Shown in pieces: positions 19,947-30,779 of a stretch of 64,000 nt of DNA. The DNA lies in contig CM065319.1 of the NCBI GenBank assembly GCA_033032175.1, positions 14,357,018 to 14,421,017 on the forward strand, in the 5' to 3' direction. The notes beneath the pieces were generated by a model. That model made no database searches and was not told where the DNA came from. It saw only the letters and a list, made by a program, of their open reading frames with translations. Each line of letters begins with the position of its first letter. Position 1 is the first letter of the stretch. A program made the translations under genes and the position numbers. Source of the DNA: Saturnia japonica. Taxonomy: Eukaryota; Arthropoda; Insecta; Lepidoptera; Saturniidae.

Positions 19947-22770
19947 CTACTGCTCTTCCGTCGTGCTAATGTCACGGGTTTTGTTTTCCGACCGCTTTCT
20001 TTCCAACCGATGGAGTTCCTGAAGAACTTCCGTGGCAAAAGCGCTTGTCGCTTGCCATGCTGCCTCTGATGAAAGCATAGCTTCTATCAAAGACTCTGGC
20101 TGAATTTTCTTCGTAAGGGCCTCTGCCCAGGTATTGCGTAACAGGTCGAAACGAGGACACGTAAAAAACACGTGTTCTGCATCTTCACTAACTCCTGGGC
20201 AGGACGGGCACATTGGAGATACCTCGTGCTTATATTTATAGAGGTATGCCCGATAGCAACCATGTCCTGAGATCATTTGTGTCAGGTAGTAATTGACCTC
20301 TCCGTGATTACGTTTCAACCAGACATCAGCTTGTGGAATAAGACGGTAGGTCCATCTGCCTATTGTACTGGTATCCCACTTCGATTGCCATCATCGTATG
20401 CTATTTAGCCTTTCCTCCATGCCAAGTTCTCCAGGGCTCAATGTAGTTGTTACTTTACGGTGGTAAAGGGCTTTCCGTTCATCGGCTAGTACTTCAATTG
20501 GCAGCATCCCGGTAATAACGTTCACAGCGTCTTCAGACACTGTGCGAAAAGCACTGGCAATTCTTAAAGCACTCAGCCGATACACTAGTGCAAGAAGCGG
20601 TTCAACTGCTGCTTCGATCCTCCTGTGTATTAAACGTTCAAGTATTTTTCCAACTTTATCCAATATGCAGAGCGGACGATAGGATGTTGGCTCTTCCGGA
20701 GGTTTCTTTCGTTTGGGCAGTAGGACTAACCTCTGCTGTTTCCACATCGATGGAAACGTACCTTCCGTGAGGCAATTGTTATAAACGTCAAGGAATATTG
20801 CAGGCGCTGCTTTAATGGCAGCTTTCAGTGCAATATTTATCTTTTTCTAATTTCTAATTTTATCTAGGCCCGGAGCTTTCTTATTCCCTACTCTAGAACA
20901 TGCTTCGAATAGCTGACTTTCCGTAATGGGTGGAATTTCTTCTGTTTCACATTGCTCTATCTGATGATGTAGTTGCGTTTGGTGAGGAAACAGCGTGGCA
21001 ACGATCTTGTCTAAGAGTTTGGGACAAGTTGGCGATGGCATTGGCTGGCTTTTCAGATGAGTCATGACTACCTTATACGGTCTGCCCCATGGGTCGTCGT
21101 CTACCTCAAGAATTAGCTCATTCCAACATCGTCTTTTGCTGCCTTTGATGGCTTTGTTTAATCTTTGGCGAGTTTTTTTATATACTGCCACCTTTTCATC
21201 ATAGTTAGGTCTTTTCCTACAGCGTTATGCTGCTCTTCTTGCCTTAAGACACTTTTTACGGAGGTTACTGATGTCCTCGTTCCACCAATGCATCGAGGAA
21301 AGCTGGATCATAGCACGTTTCCTAGGCATGGCGGTGTCGCAGGCTTCTGTAATTCTCTTCATCAGGTAGTTTGCCATATTTTCAGCATTTCCATCACTGA
21401 TTGGTTCACTATTGAGAGCCACCATGAAAACTTCAAGATCAAAGGCACTTATCTTCCATCCAATTGTCTTGGTTTTCCTGGGCGCTCTTCCAGTGCTTTG
21501 TTCGGAGGATACTTCCCACAATAGTGCATAGTGATCACTGGCTGTGTACGTGTCCATCACTTCCCAAGAGCTGTTTCCCTTAACTAGACTACTGGAGACG
21601 AAGGCTAGGTCAACGATGGAATTCGCTTCTCCTCGGACAAACGTAGGTTTATCTCCACTATTTAGCAACACTACATCCAGGTTGAACATTGCCTCCAGTA
21701 GTACCTTTCCTCGTGCGTTTGTCTCCTACTACCCCAGTCGACTGCCCAGGAGTTAAAGTCCTCTGCGATTGCAATCGGTGAGTATTGGTTCGCATCTTCG
21801 GTCAGCCGATCTACAAAGTTCTTGAACTCGTCGAGTGTAAGGCTGGGAGTGGCATAGCAGCTGTAGAAGTAAATTCCCTCAAGTTTTGCTACGACAAAAC
21901 CGGCTTCATTGTTATTAGGAGAACTCTGAAAGGTACATCCGCCACAGGCCCAAATCACATCATCATCATCATTTCAGCCGCAGGACGTCCACTGCTAAAC
22001 ATAGGCCTCCCCCATAGATCTCCAGAGCGACCGATCTTGTGCGGCCTGCACCCAACGGCTCCCAGCGACCTTTAGTATCTCGTCTTTCCATCAAGTGGGG
22101 GGCCGTCCTACGCTGCGCTTTCCGGTGCGTGGTCTCCACTCGAGAACCTTTCTTCCCCAACGGCCGTCAGTTCTCCGAACTATGTGCCCCGCCCACTGCC
22201 ACTTCAACTTTCTAATCCTTTTGGCTATGTCGGTTACCTTAGTTTGTCTACGGATTTCCTCATTTCTGATTCGATCTCGTAGAGAAACACCATGCATAGC
22301 CCTCTCCATAGCTCGCTGAGCGACCTTGAGCTTTCTTATGAGGCCCACAGTGAGCGACCACGTCTCTGTGCCGTATGTCATCACTGGCAACACACACTGG
22401 TCAAAGACTTTCGTCTTGAGGCACTGAGGTATTTTGGACGAGAAGACGTCGCGCAGTTTCCCGAACGCTGCCCAGCCGAGTTGGATTCGTCGACTGACCT
22501 CTTTTTCAAAGTTGGACCTACCTAACTGGACTGTTTGTCCCAGGTAGACATATTCTTCAACAACTTCTAGACAAGAGTTCCCTACTGATACTGGGGTGGG
22601 CACCACCAAATCACAGCTTTAGTGATAATATCTGTTTCCCATGGTTGAGTTGTGAGGTGTCTATATGGCTCCGAAATCAGAACAAGGTCTGGATTCAGTT
22701 CTCGCACTGTCTGCATGAGCAAATCGTGTGCAGCCTGACAGTGATTGAGGTTTAGTTGCAGTATCTTCAT
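19947..22770 (-). pseudogene. R1-like ORF2 (endonuclease, reverse transcriptase, C-terminal finger), broken
   Basis: The pieces, in order on the minus strand, are: endonuclease start (22770-about 22606; MKILQLNLNHCQAAHDLL, DLVLISEPYRH); rest of the endonuclease after the nested LINE (21958-21671; VIWACGGCTFQSS, DFNSWAVDWGS); a frame change into 21689-21225 (SIVDLAFVSSSLV, TASDHYALLWEVS); the RT start (about 21191-20847; NKKAPGLDKI); then 20747-20391 (YRPLCILDKVGKILERLIHR), running directly into the thumb-like VYRLSALRIASAFRTVSEDA. The region that should hold the YADD catalytic motif is missing between these last two. The C-terminus (20318-19947) has CPSCPGVSEDAEHVFFTC, the C-C-H-C finger. At least two frameshifts plus the deletion make it inactive. 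Confidence 0.82.
21960..22605 (-). mobile_element. RTE-like LINE 3' part nested in the R1-like LINE
   Basis: A 646-bp insertion flanked by ccaaatcaca at 21950-21959 and 22606-22615. On the minus strand it encodes the polymerase tail (EYVYLGQTVQLG, VLPVMTYGTETWSLT, KWQWAGHIVRRTDGRWG) and ends in GATGATGATG, a simple-repeat tail as expected for RTE elements. The frame stops at TGA just after GRPPT, where the copy at 43668 has AGA, so a point mutation is likely. The host LINE frame matches on both sides of the insertion. Confidence 0.85.
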
Positions 22771-22782
22771 AATTGTTTCATC

Positions 22783-22786
22783 TGTG

Positions 22787-22874
<88 letters not shown>
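22783..22874. repeat. (GTGC)n/(GT)n compound microsatellite
   Basis: About 45 bp of GTGC units grade into about 45 bp of GT units. It lies at the 5' side of the R1-like LINE. Confidence 0.92.
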
Positions 22875-22875
<1 letters not shown>

Positions 22876-23635
22876 TTAGAAAGAGCTAGGTAAATAGAGA
22901 AGGAGAAAGCATCAGCTGTGCGTTTACCCTACAGTGTTGGTATTAAAGTGTGCTGTTAAATAAAGTAATTTATATTTGTAAACTTAAGTCAGATGTTACA
23001 CATCATTAATCATAAGCGACTACTGTAAGGCGAGCTTGCTTTTTGTGGTATTAATTTGCAACATTATCTTTTCCTATTTTGTAATATTTTCTCAGAACAA
23101 CATTGATTTTTTACCATCATTAATTCGTCTCTGAGATATTATTTATCTTTTGTCCTTTATGTGTTTTGACTTAGTATAATACAAAAAATCAAAATAAGTA
23201 TATTATTATACAGATATAAATAAAAGATTTTATAGTCGTGTGGATGAAATCAAATCACGTATTATTGTCATAAGAAAAATATCAAATATATGTATATCTG
23301 CCTAAATAAGTTAATTATTTATCGATATATCGACAAACTCGTTGACAGCCCTTAATATTATATCATTATCAGTAAAATACCTGTTGTTCTTAAATGTTAT
23401 AATATACACATAAATATTAATATAAATTTAAAGTTAATTTGTGCGTAGATATACATATAATATGCAAGTTAGAAGAAATTGATGTAACTAGAAATATATA
23501 CAAGCTTCATTTAAAGCAAGGAATGGTTTTAATAAAATTGATATGTGACTTGTTGTATAATTTTATTAGTAATTTTTTGAGAGAAAGTCCTATTTCTTAA
23601 TTGCGATTACGGAACCCTAATCCTACGGAACGGAT
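22875..23635. other. Intergenic, nothing recognised
   Basis: AT-rich; no exon or repeat identified. Confidence 0.4.
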
Positions 23636-23639
23636 AGTG

Positions 23640-24000
23640 CGGTTGGCAGCACTCATGGCACATGAAATGTTTCAAGTGGTTTGAACTCGGTCTTCGTGAC
23701 TGGCCTCAGAACTGCAATCCTTTAGTTGTAGGTTGTATATAGAGCTTCTTGGGGAAAGATGGGACGGGGAGGGTTCAAAGAGATGTAGGGCATAGAGAAA
23801 TTTATTTGGAAACATCCCTCTGCTTGGGGCCCTTGGATTGGTCGAAAACCTCCACCCTACAGAAGATTGCAGCCTTAAAACTATGTGCAGTGTTTCTGCA
23901 GTGAATAGCGTATGTTTTTTTGCCTCTTTAGTTGTATAAAAAATTCTGAAAGCCGCAGTGAGCACTTAACATCAGGACTGTATGCCTATTTTACCAAATA
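23640..24000. repeat. Family C repeat with flanking repeat sequence
   Basis: Blocks AGAGAAATTTATTTGGAAAC, CCACCCTACAGAAGATTGCA and GAGCACTTAACATCAGGA correspond to family C, but their arrangement is rearranged compared with 50850-51120. Confidence 0.45.
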
Positions 24001-24399
24001 GTCTCATACCATAAAAAAGAATCGAAATGACGTAACATGATTTTTAACGGTCTTATTACTATTGGTAAATATTTGCCCCTGTATGGCCAGTATAGAACAA
24101 ACTATAGATTTTCATTATAACTGCTCAACGCGTCTTCCAAGCATTAAATCCCGATGCCTATCACGATTTTTTAGAAACTTGATTTGAAGTTGAAATGTAT
24201 ACACTAACTTTCAGTAAAAAAATATCTAAATGAAAGTGAAGACTGTATAAAAATCCGTAGCTTGGTTTAGAAGAAGTAAGCGGACAAACAGAATGACGCT
24301 GATAGTGAATTTCTTTCATACTTTGTATAAGATATTTAAAGATTCTTAGATATTGTAAATGCTGTAGAATTGAGATCTTAATTTCGTCGATAAATTATA

Positions 24400-25165
24400 A
24401 ATAAATATATTGACTATATATTAATACGTGAAGCAAAAGCTTTCGGTACCATTTTAAGCGTATTGCGTGCACGGAAGACTTGTGAGATTTGGCATAAGTT
24501 TATATGGAGAAGTAGTGCAGAAAGCTAAAATTGATCTATAACTAGCTGTGCCCGTGGTTTCGCTCACGTGGACTACAGAATGCCCGCGCGAATCTTGCTC
24601 CTCCGCTCCCGGCTATTTTAAAGACAAAATGCTTATTGTGGGTGTTCCTTAGAAAATAGATATATACTCTCCCTGACTTTTTTGTAGATCTTTTTAATGC
24701 CTATAATTATGGAGCACATTAATTTGATATATCTCTTATGGTTTATTCAGCATAAGCCATTTAAGCGCCCGAATCGATTCACCATGACCAGTTTTAGCCT
24801 AAGTTACTCCCTATAAATTCAGCTATCTACCAGTGACAGTCTCGTCAAAATCGGTCCAACCGTTTCGAAGATTACCAGGAACAAACAGACAGACAGACGA
24901 AAATTTTAAAATTGGTCTTTTTGTTATAGGTATCGTATATACTTTCATATGCATTTAGTAAAAAACTGTTATTTTGACTATACAAACAGACACTTCAATT
25001 TTATTAATTGTATAGATATCTGTTAATAAAATAAAATAATACTGCAAATCCTAACACGACCAGTGCCATTGAACTTAGAACCCCCAAACAAATGTCAAAC
25101 AGAAAATAGTCTATGATCAAAAAGTCACTAGTTGAATTTCGAGCTTAGGGCGATCGCTAGATATT
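24400..25165 (-). repeat. Repeat family F, interrupted by a Helitron-like element
   Basis: The outer parts (24400-24541 and 25017-25165) are the reverse complement of 32640-32950. They share CATAGACTATTTTCTGTTTG, ACAGATA, TTTTAGCTTTCTGCACT and CCGTGCACGCAATACG. The uninterrupted copy at 32640 serves as the empty site for the 24542-25016 insertion. Confidence 0.75.
24542..25016 (-). mobile_element. Non-autonomous Helitron-like element (475 bp)
   Basis: On the minus strand it starts TCTATACAATTAATAAAATT and ends GGGCACAGCTAG, followed by T. Next to the end, CGTG and CACG can pair as a short hairpin. Comparison with the empty site at 32796-32818 (acagata/ttatagat) shows insertion between A and T without target duplication. 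5' TC, 3' CTAG and an A-T target are Helitron hallmarks. There is no Rep/helicase frame. Relatives lie at 43400, 44742, 49414, 55944 and 59045. Confidence 0.82.
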
Positions 25166-25225
25166 ATAAATATTTAACAAAGTGTTATTATTGAACAATT
25201 GCTACCAAGTGGCATGTGAGTCGAA

Positions 25226-25670
25226 ATGTGGGTCGTTACGTCATTTTCAATAAACGTAACGAAACCAGTGACTTGGTCGGTGTCACCTGTTTCATAACTA
25301 GTGATTTTTGTAACTAGCTATTTTTATTCAGCTACTGTGATTGTTTGTAGAAATACATCCACCAACTATCCAGTTACGCACGAAACGAAAGTAAATTAAA
25401 TTACTAGGTACCTATCTAAGTGTTTGTAACTATACAGTTAAATCAATAAATTAACTTTACTTCATACTTTATTCAGGCTTAGGACTTATTGCATTAAATA
25501 TATTTGATTGATTGATTAGTGTTTAAAATAGTCACACCCAACAATCACAGAAACAGTGATAACGCATTTGCAAAAATCACTACTTGTAATTTAATTCGAA
25601 AGTAGTGATTCGGTTACATGGCCGCGTAGCTAGTTATTGTATCTAGTGACGTGAAATAACGCCCACGTCT
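25226..25670. mobile_element. Candidate MITE with imperfect inverted ends
   Basis: The ends ATGTGGGTCGTTACGTCA (left) and, reverse complemented, AGACGTGGGCGTTA (right) are similar. A 7-bp direct repeat agtcgaa flanks them (25219-25225 and 25671-25677). The interior is rich in AGTGATT/AATCACT on both strands. No open frame. It could also be chance. Confidence 0.4.
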
Positions 25671-25834
25671 AGTCGAAGCCATTGCTGGTGTCGAGTATTT
25701 TTATTTAAGCAGTTGAAGAGTATTCTATTAAAAGCATGCTCATAAGCATGAGTTTTCATAGTATTTCTATCTGTTGACAATTAGTAATACTTACTATCTT
25801 TACCTCATAGTAGTTTATATGAAGCAATTTGAAG

Positions 25835-25925
25835 CACTAATGGCGCATGAGTGTTCTTGAGATTTCGGTGAAGCAAACATGGTGATGAAACCATATCATG
25901 CTGGTAGGATATTTTCTAAAATCGG
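25835..25925 (+). repeat. SINE-like repeat family H fragment
   Basis: GAGATTTCGGTGAAGCAAAC followed by ATGGTGATGAAACC, the complement of the block at 5600-5640. Confidence 0.45.
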
Positions 25926-27949
25926 TCTCCAAGCATCTATAGGTGTGAGTACCCCTCCCCTCCATAAGGCTTATAGTGTTCATCATCAGCACGATTGTGA
26001 CCGAACGCGGAACCTATAAAAAGTTTAAAAAATATAATTATGAATTATATTTCTTACAATGGGACGGACTTTATACAGTGAGCAAATACTTCAATGTAGA
26101 AGCGTTAATCCTATCACGTCCATTCCACGAGTAACAATGAAATGAATTTATCTTAACATAAATACAAAAAAAGTAAATATAGGAAAAACATCCAGTTAAT
26201 ATTTAATTTAATATTTGTACAACGCTTCACATCATGATTAGTTGAAGGCGTATTTGCACAAACTATACCTATGAGACGCTATATTTTTTGTAAAGTAAAA
26301 AAAAAGAATCATATTAATACGTCAAACAGCTTTGATTTGATTCTAATGTTAGTATAATAAATATAAATTTTTTTTCTGGGATATTGGAAATTCGACAAAT
26401 TCTTGTTAGGAAGTGATAGGGGTGACTATTTGCGATAATTTTAACCCCCATATTTATTATGCAAAAGTGAACCATTTTTGAGTTATCATGAGTTTTAGCT
26501 TTTTCAAAATAAGTAAAAAATGCAACATCATAAATTTATAAAAAAAAGAATCAATTTAATTCTCATTTTTATTTCTGATTTATAAAAAAGATTGAACAAT
26601 GGTTATTTATCAATATAAAAACAACAATTATCGGTCCAAATTTAAAATTGCGAGGCGAATAACGATATTATTTCAATATTATATTGAGATTCCTTTCCGC
26701 TAAAATGCCTTAAAACAAAAAAAAAAAACCTTATGAATCTTGGCTTGCAGATTATTTTATAAACATAACCGTTTTATTATTTCTCCAACAATGTATAACA
26801 AATAGGACTTTATTTCAAAGAAACTGAAAAAACCTGAACACAAAGAAGCCGGCGGAAATTCGTATTCGAACTAAACTTAAGCTCGTTCTTTAAAATTTAA
26901 TTAAAAACAATACCCGCTTTAAATAAACTGATGTAATAATATAAGTGTATGTTAATGTGATATCATGGTTATTATTTTATGTTACGTTTATCTGATGTAG
27001 CATTAATATAAAACTATTAAGTGAAGTTACAGTAATTTTGTTACGTACAACGCACATATCATACATTTTTATAATACGTGCCATTGATATAGAAATAAAA
27101 TGAGTATTGTCTGATATAACAGTTACATAAGTCCGTTTTCTACGTACGGTTCATATATCAATAAAGTCAAATATTTTCATGTTTACTTTTTTTATATTGA
27201 TACAAGATGGCAATGCCACGGTTTTGTTCTATGTATCTTTTGTTTTATACGTTTAATATAAGTTTGTTTTTATGCACCATTTAGTACGGTCCTATAGGAA
27301 AGAAAAACAACTAACACGAATATTAATTCGTTCAACTTCCGAAGTACCTCCTCCAGTGGAGACTGGGAGGTGTTTTCACACTAGAACGACTATGGAGTCA
27401 TTCTAATATGCAAATGTGAGTCTTGTTCATAGTGACTTCAGCATCTTAGCATGTTACTCCAGCAGTAACTTGAAAATGTAGTTGATATAGAAGATGATAA
27501 TATTAACGCTATCGACCCCTTACCGCCAATATTTTTATCAAAATGATGTCAGGGTTTTCATTTCCCACATCATTAATATATTAAACGGATGTCAAATGTA
27601 CGTCTCAGATATAATAATATCATACTTGTTATATCAGAATATTATATTAAATTACGAAATAATTAGTCGTTGTTAACTCATTACTGGGTCATTTTTTACA
27701 TAATGCATGTTATTGCTCGACGTCATATAGATATCACACTGACATATATATGTGTTCACTGGGAATATTTTAAGATGAGGTAATCCCTTACGCTTTACAC
27801 CTCAACAGTGTCTGTCTACTATTTGCAGAGGCAAGTTTTAATAGCCTCAAAATAAACAATTTTAACTTCATGATATAGTAAAAGTAAATCTATCAGTATT
27901 GCTACGGCTGTAAGTAATAAAGTGTTGTTTGTAGCAATTTTTGAAGTAA
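25926..27949. other. Intergenic, nothing recognised
   Basis: AT-rich and free of long open frames. A small imperfect hairpin (ACCTCCTCCAGTGGAGACTG then GGAGGT) lies near 27346-27371. Confidence 0.4.
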
Positions 27950-28080
27950 TGATGACCCAGTGTTAGCGTGTACAGACACAGCGTCGGTCAACGTAAGTTC
28001 GTATCCTTGCAATGAGCGTGAGCTTTCGATGAAAGAAGAAATCGTGATGAAACCCTAGCCCATAACCATAAGCCTAGAAA
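27950..28080 (+). repeat. SINE-like repeat family H fragment
   Basis: AGTTCGTATCCTTGCA, GAAAGAAGAAATCGTGATGA and AACCCTAGCCCATAA resemble the family seen at 5410-5690. Confidence 0.4.
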
Positions 28081-28159
28081 TAATTTACAAAAAAAACGTA
28101 CAAATACTCACTAGTATAAGTGTTCGCAGTTGCAGGCGTAGTCCAGTCCAGTTTATTAA

Positions 28160-28335
28160 GTAAATGATTATAAAATGCCAGTGCACAAAGATTCAAAGAC
28201 GCAGCAGCTGAAGTTACATCGGTTTAGTACACTGGTACTAAACGAGTAAATCCGACTGTGAATATTGTGAGTGTGGAAGTAGTTCGCGTCGCGCTGAGTT
28301 CACGGCGCGGCGGCGTGAGTCTGAAGTGGCCATAT
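28160..28335. other. Locally CpG-rich segment, possible untranslated exon or promoter
   Basis: GC content rises abruptly at 28255-28325 (CGCGTCGCGCTGAG, CGGCGCGGCGGC) and is followed by GTGAGT at about 28315. TATAAAA lies at 28169, but no initiator sits 30 bp downstream. No coding frame is evident. Confidence 0.25.
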
Positions 28336-28679
28336 AAACTTTAAAGATTTTTTGTTCTATTATTTTGAGCATTATCGCTTGCTAGTGCTTGATGTTACAC
28401 AAAAAAGTACATCTTCGATAAAAACAAGGCTTGTAAGCCATTCTATATTGAATAAGCGGAATAACAAAAAAGTTAATTACCTCTCGATGTGATTACCTAA
28501 TCACAAACGCTCTGTCATCGCCAGCAAAAAAAAAAACAACAAACGGTTAACAACCAACGCGCCTGTCTAAAAATAGCAATAGGTATACTTTATAAATGGA
28601 ATGTACTCGGGAAATAAATACAATGATCAAGATCGAAAAATAACTTTGTATCAAAAGCGAATAGGTGCGGCGCGGCGAG

Positions 28680-28930
28680 ACAAAATATAATTTCTGAAAT
28701 ACATAAATACCCGTTTTGGTCCCAATATTGGCGGCGGTGCGGAGCCGAGTTCGTTTTTTTAATAGACAAAGTGGATAATTCCAAAGTTTCATAATAAAAT
28801 ATGGATGGATTAAAAACGGTTGGTAGGGATCGTGACCACCATATATTATAGTAATAAAATAAACGTCTTCACAGTGGCTTTCTTTTGGTTTGTCGTGTTT
28901 TGGAATCGCCTGGTGTATATCCAGCAATAT
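28680..28930 (+). repeat. Repeat family D (Helitron-like interior)
   Basis: Contains TTTGGTCCCAATATTGGCGG, GATTAAAAACGGTTGGTAGG and TTCTTTTGGTTTGTCGTGTT, colinear with 815-1130 and with the reverse complement of parts of 57533-57860. Confidence 0.55.
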
Positions 28931-29228
28931 TTTTAATATAAATATAATAATTGTTCTTTTTCGTAAACAATTTCCAAATATCATTCATCTAAATATGTTA
29001 AATGGCATTACTTCAATGTCTACAATAATTTCGAGGATCAATTTTGTTACTGAATATGAAACAGCTAATCAATAAATTTAAATACGTAAACTAGGTATTT
29101 AATGAACATAACTTTTAAATCACCAATGTAATAGGTACTTACTTATCATTTTTACGAATTCACCAATCCTTTTAAGTTTATCATAAAGATAAATTCTATA
29201 TTGTTCACTTAAGTACGTTTCTGTATAC

Positions 29229-29262
29229 TGACGTCACGAACCAGCACGTGCTCCTTACTTTT
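29229..29262. promoter_or_regulatory. Cluster of CRE, E-box and CCAAT motifs
   Basis: TGACGTCA at 29229-29236, CACGTG at 29245-29250 and CCAAT at 29256-29260 lie within 32 bp in a locally GC-richer stretch. No adjoining coding exon was found, so function is unproven. Confidence 0.3.
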
Positions 29263-29649
29263 CAGCCAATGAGCTCTATCGGTTTTCGCCACACCACACG
29301 ATGTTATCACGCGTCATGCGCCTGAGGTGTGTCGGAGATTATGCCTAAAGATTGCCAATATGGAAACAGACTTTTTTTTTTAAGTGATAACGTCTTTAGT
29401 ACGGTTGTTATTTGAAATGCAATGAAACGAAAAAGAGACAAACACATACATCTATAGGATTTACACTGCGAGAGAATGAAATATAATACTTTTTACAATG
29501 TTTCCTATTATCTCGTTCTCCGCTTTGTGCGTGTGTTAGAAGGTACGTATGTGTGCGCCTGAGTATTACGAAGTTTTGGAAAAGCGTGTGCATTGTTCAT
29601 GTATATCGTACAAATATAATAAATGGAAAGGTTCAATGTTTGTTACTCA

Positions 29650-29744
29650 ATCACGCAAAAAAGACGATTTTTTTATTTGTCGTGTTGCGAGATAAGTCTG
29701 TGTATATCCAATAATACGCAGACGAAGTCGCGGGTATCAGCTAG
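29650..29744 (+). mobile_element. Helitron-like 3' end (family D)
   Basis: TTTGTCGTGTTGCGAGATAA then GTGTATATCCAATAATACGC and CGAAGTCGCGGGTATCAG, ending CTAG at 29741-29744 followed by T. The same end, reversed, lies at 57533. Confidence 0.55.
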
Positions 29745-30330
29745 TCGTATATAATTAATAAGCGTGTGAATTGCAGACATGTTTTTTTTATTGCATTGAC
29801 TAGTTCTCCTGCGTACTTGTTTTGCTCAAATTTCATATCCACTAATCAATTGATAGAAGTCGAACTCTCGATTAATTAATATCGAAAGTTTTAGAAAAAA
29901 TAGTTCTCGTCCGTAATTATTTCAAACAATACAAGTGTTAATTGAACACATATACCCATAGAGTAATAAAGTCCGCTCGCTATACCGAATTCATAATTCT
30001 ATACATATACCTATATAATATAGTATCTGTAGTATTCATCATACGAAGTCGACTAATAAATAACAAAATATATTTAAATGAGACACGCTCTATACTTATT
30101 TAGCCCAATAAATTTTTAATAAAGGCATGTCTCTGCTCTAAAAAGATAATAATTAGATAAAACTATTAAGTATACAATATGCACGCTCATTACTAGTAAA
30201 TAATATGTAAGTAACTTATCAATGACAAATAAAAAAAAACAGATAATATTGTCATAAACATACAACACGCCTTCATCGAAAAATGTATCTTAGTTATTAC
30301 ATCAATACTTTAGAATCGATAAAAAAAACA
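29745..30330. other. Intergenic, nothing recognised
   Basis: AT-rich, no exon. Confidence 0.4.
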
Positions 30331-30535
30331 GAGGTTTTTCAATTCGAATGTGTTTTTTTAATTGGACGAACATCCAATCCATGACTTCTTTGTTTATGTA
30401 CCGATTTTAGGGGTTACAATGGCGGTTACATTTTAATTCCATTAGCATTGGACCTTCAAATTCTGACGATACATCAGGCTGCTCTTCAAAATCATCGAAG
30501 TTTGTTTTATTTTTTGGTAATAAATTGCCTTGTTT
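30331..30535 (+). repeat. Interspersed repeat family B
   Basis: TTTTTCAATTCGAATG, CATTGGACCTTCAAATTC and GATACATCAGGCTGCTCTTC match the family B order. Confidence 0.5.
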
Positions 30536-30779
30536 TTTGCATAGTTATACGGTAAAGTCACGAAACTGTGAGTTTTTGAAAGACCAACGATCCATCGACG
30601 GTTGCCGCTGTTATGTCGACTTGCTTGAATATAAACTGGATATATGCAGCGATTCCTAAACACGATGAGAATAAGCGAATCACTAAATCTAGCTTTTCAC
30701 TATATGTATGGTGGTCGCAACCCAGTCAGGCTGTACAGCTCTACCATCCTGCTATCACCATTTCCTCTATATAACGATA

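Larger units (their letters stand above)
19773..22782 (-). mobile_element. Decayed R1-clade-like LINE inserted in an AC/GT microsatellite
   Basis: On the minus strand the element starts next to an AC-rich microsatellite, enters the endonuclease start at 22770 and ends with a 3' UTR next to a second AC run. ORF1 (gag) is absent. It is interrupted by an RTE-like LINE at 21960-22605 and has lost the polymerase palm. Known R1-clade families (Mino, Waldo) insert specifically into AC-type repeats, which fits the context. Confidence 0.82.

Noticed and set aside
20588..22525. Several plus-strand open frames over the LINE region
   Set aside because: They are antisense shadows of the minus-strand R1-like and RTE-like frames.
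28255..28330. Promoter with TATA at 28169
   Set aside because: No initiator at the correct distance and no coding exon. The CpG-rich patch is noted without a call.
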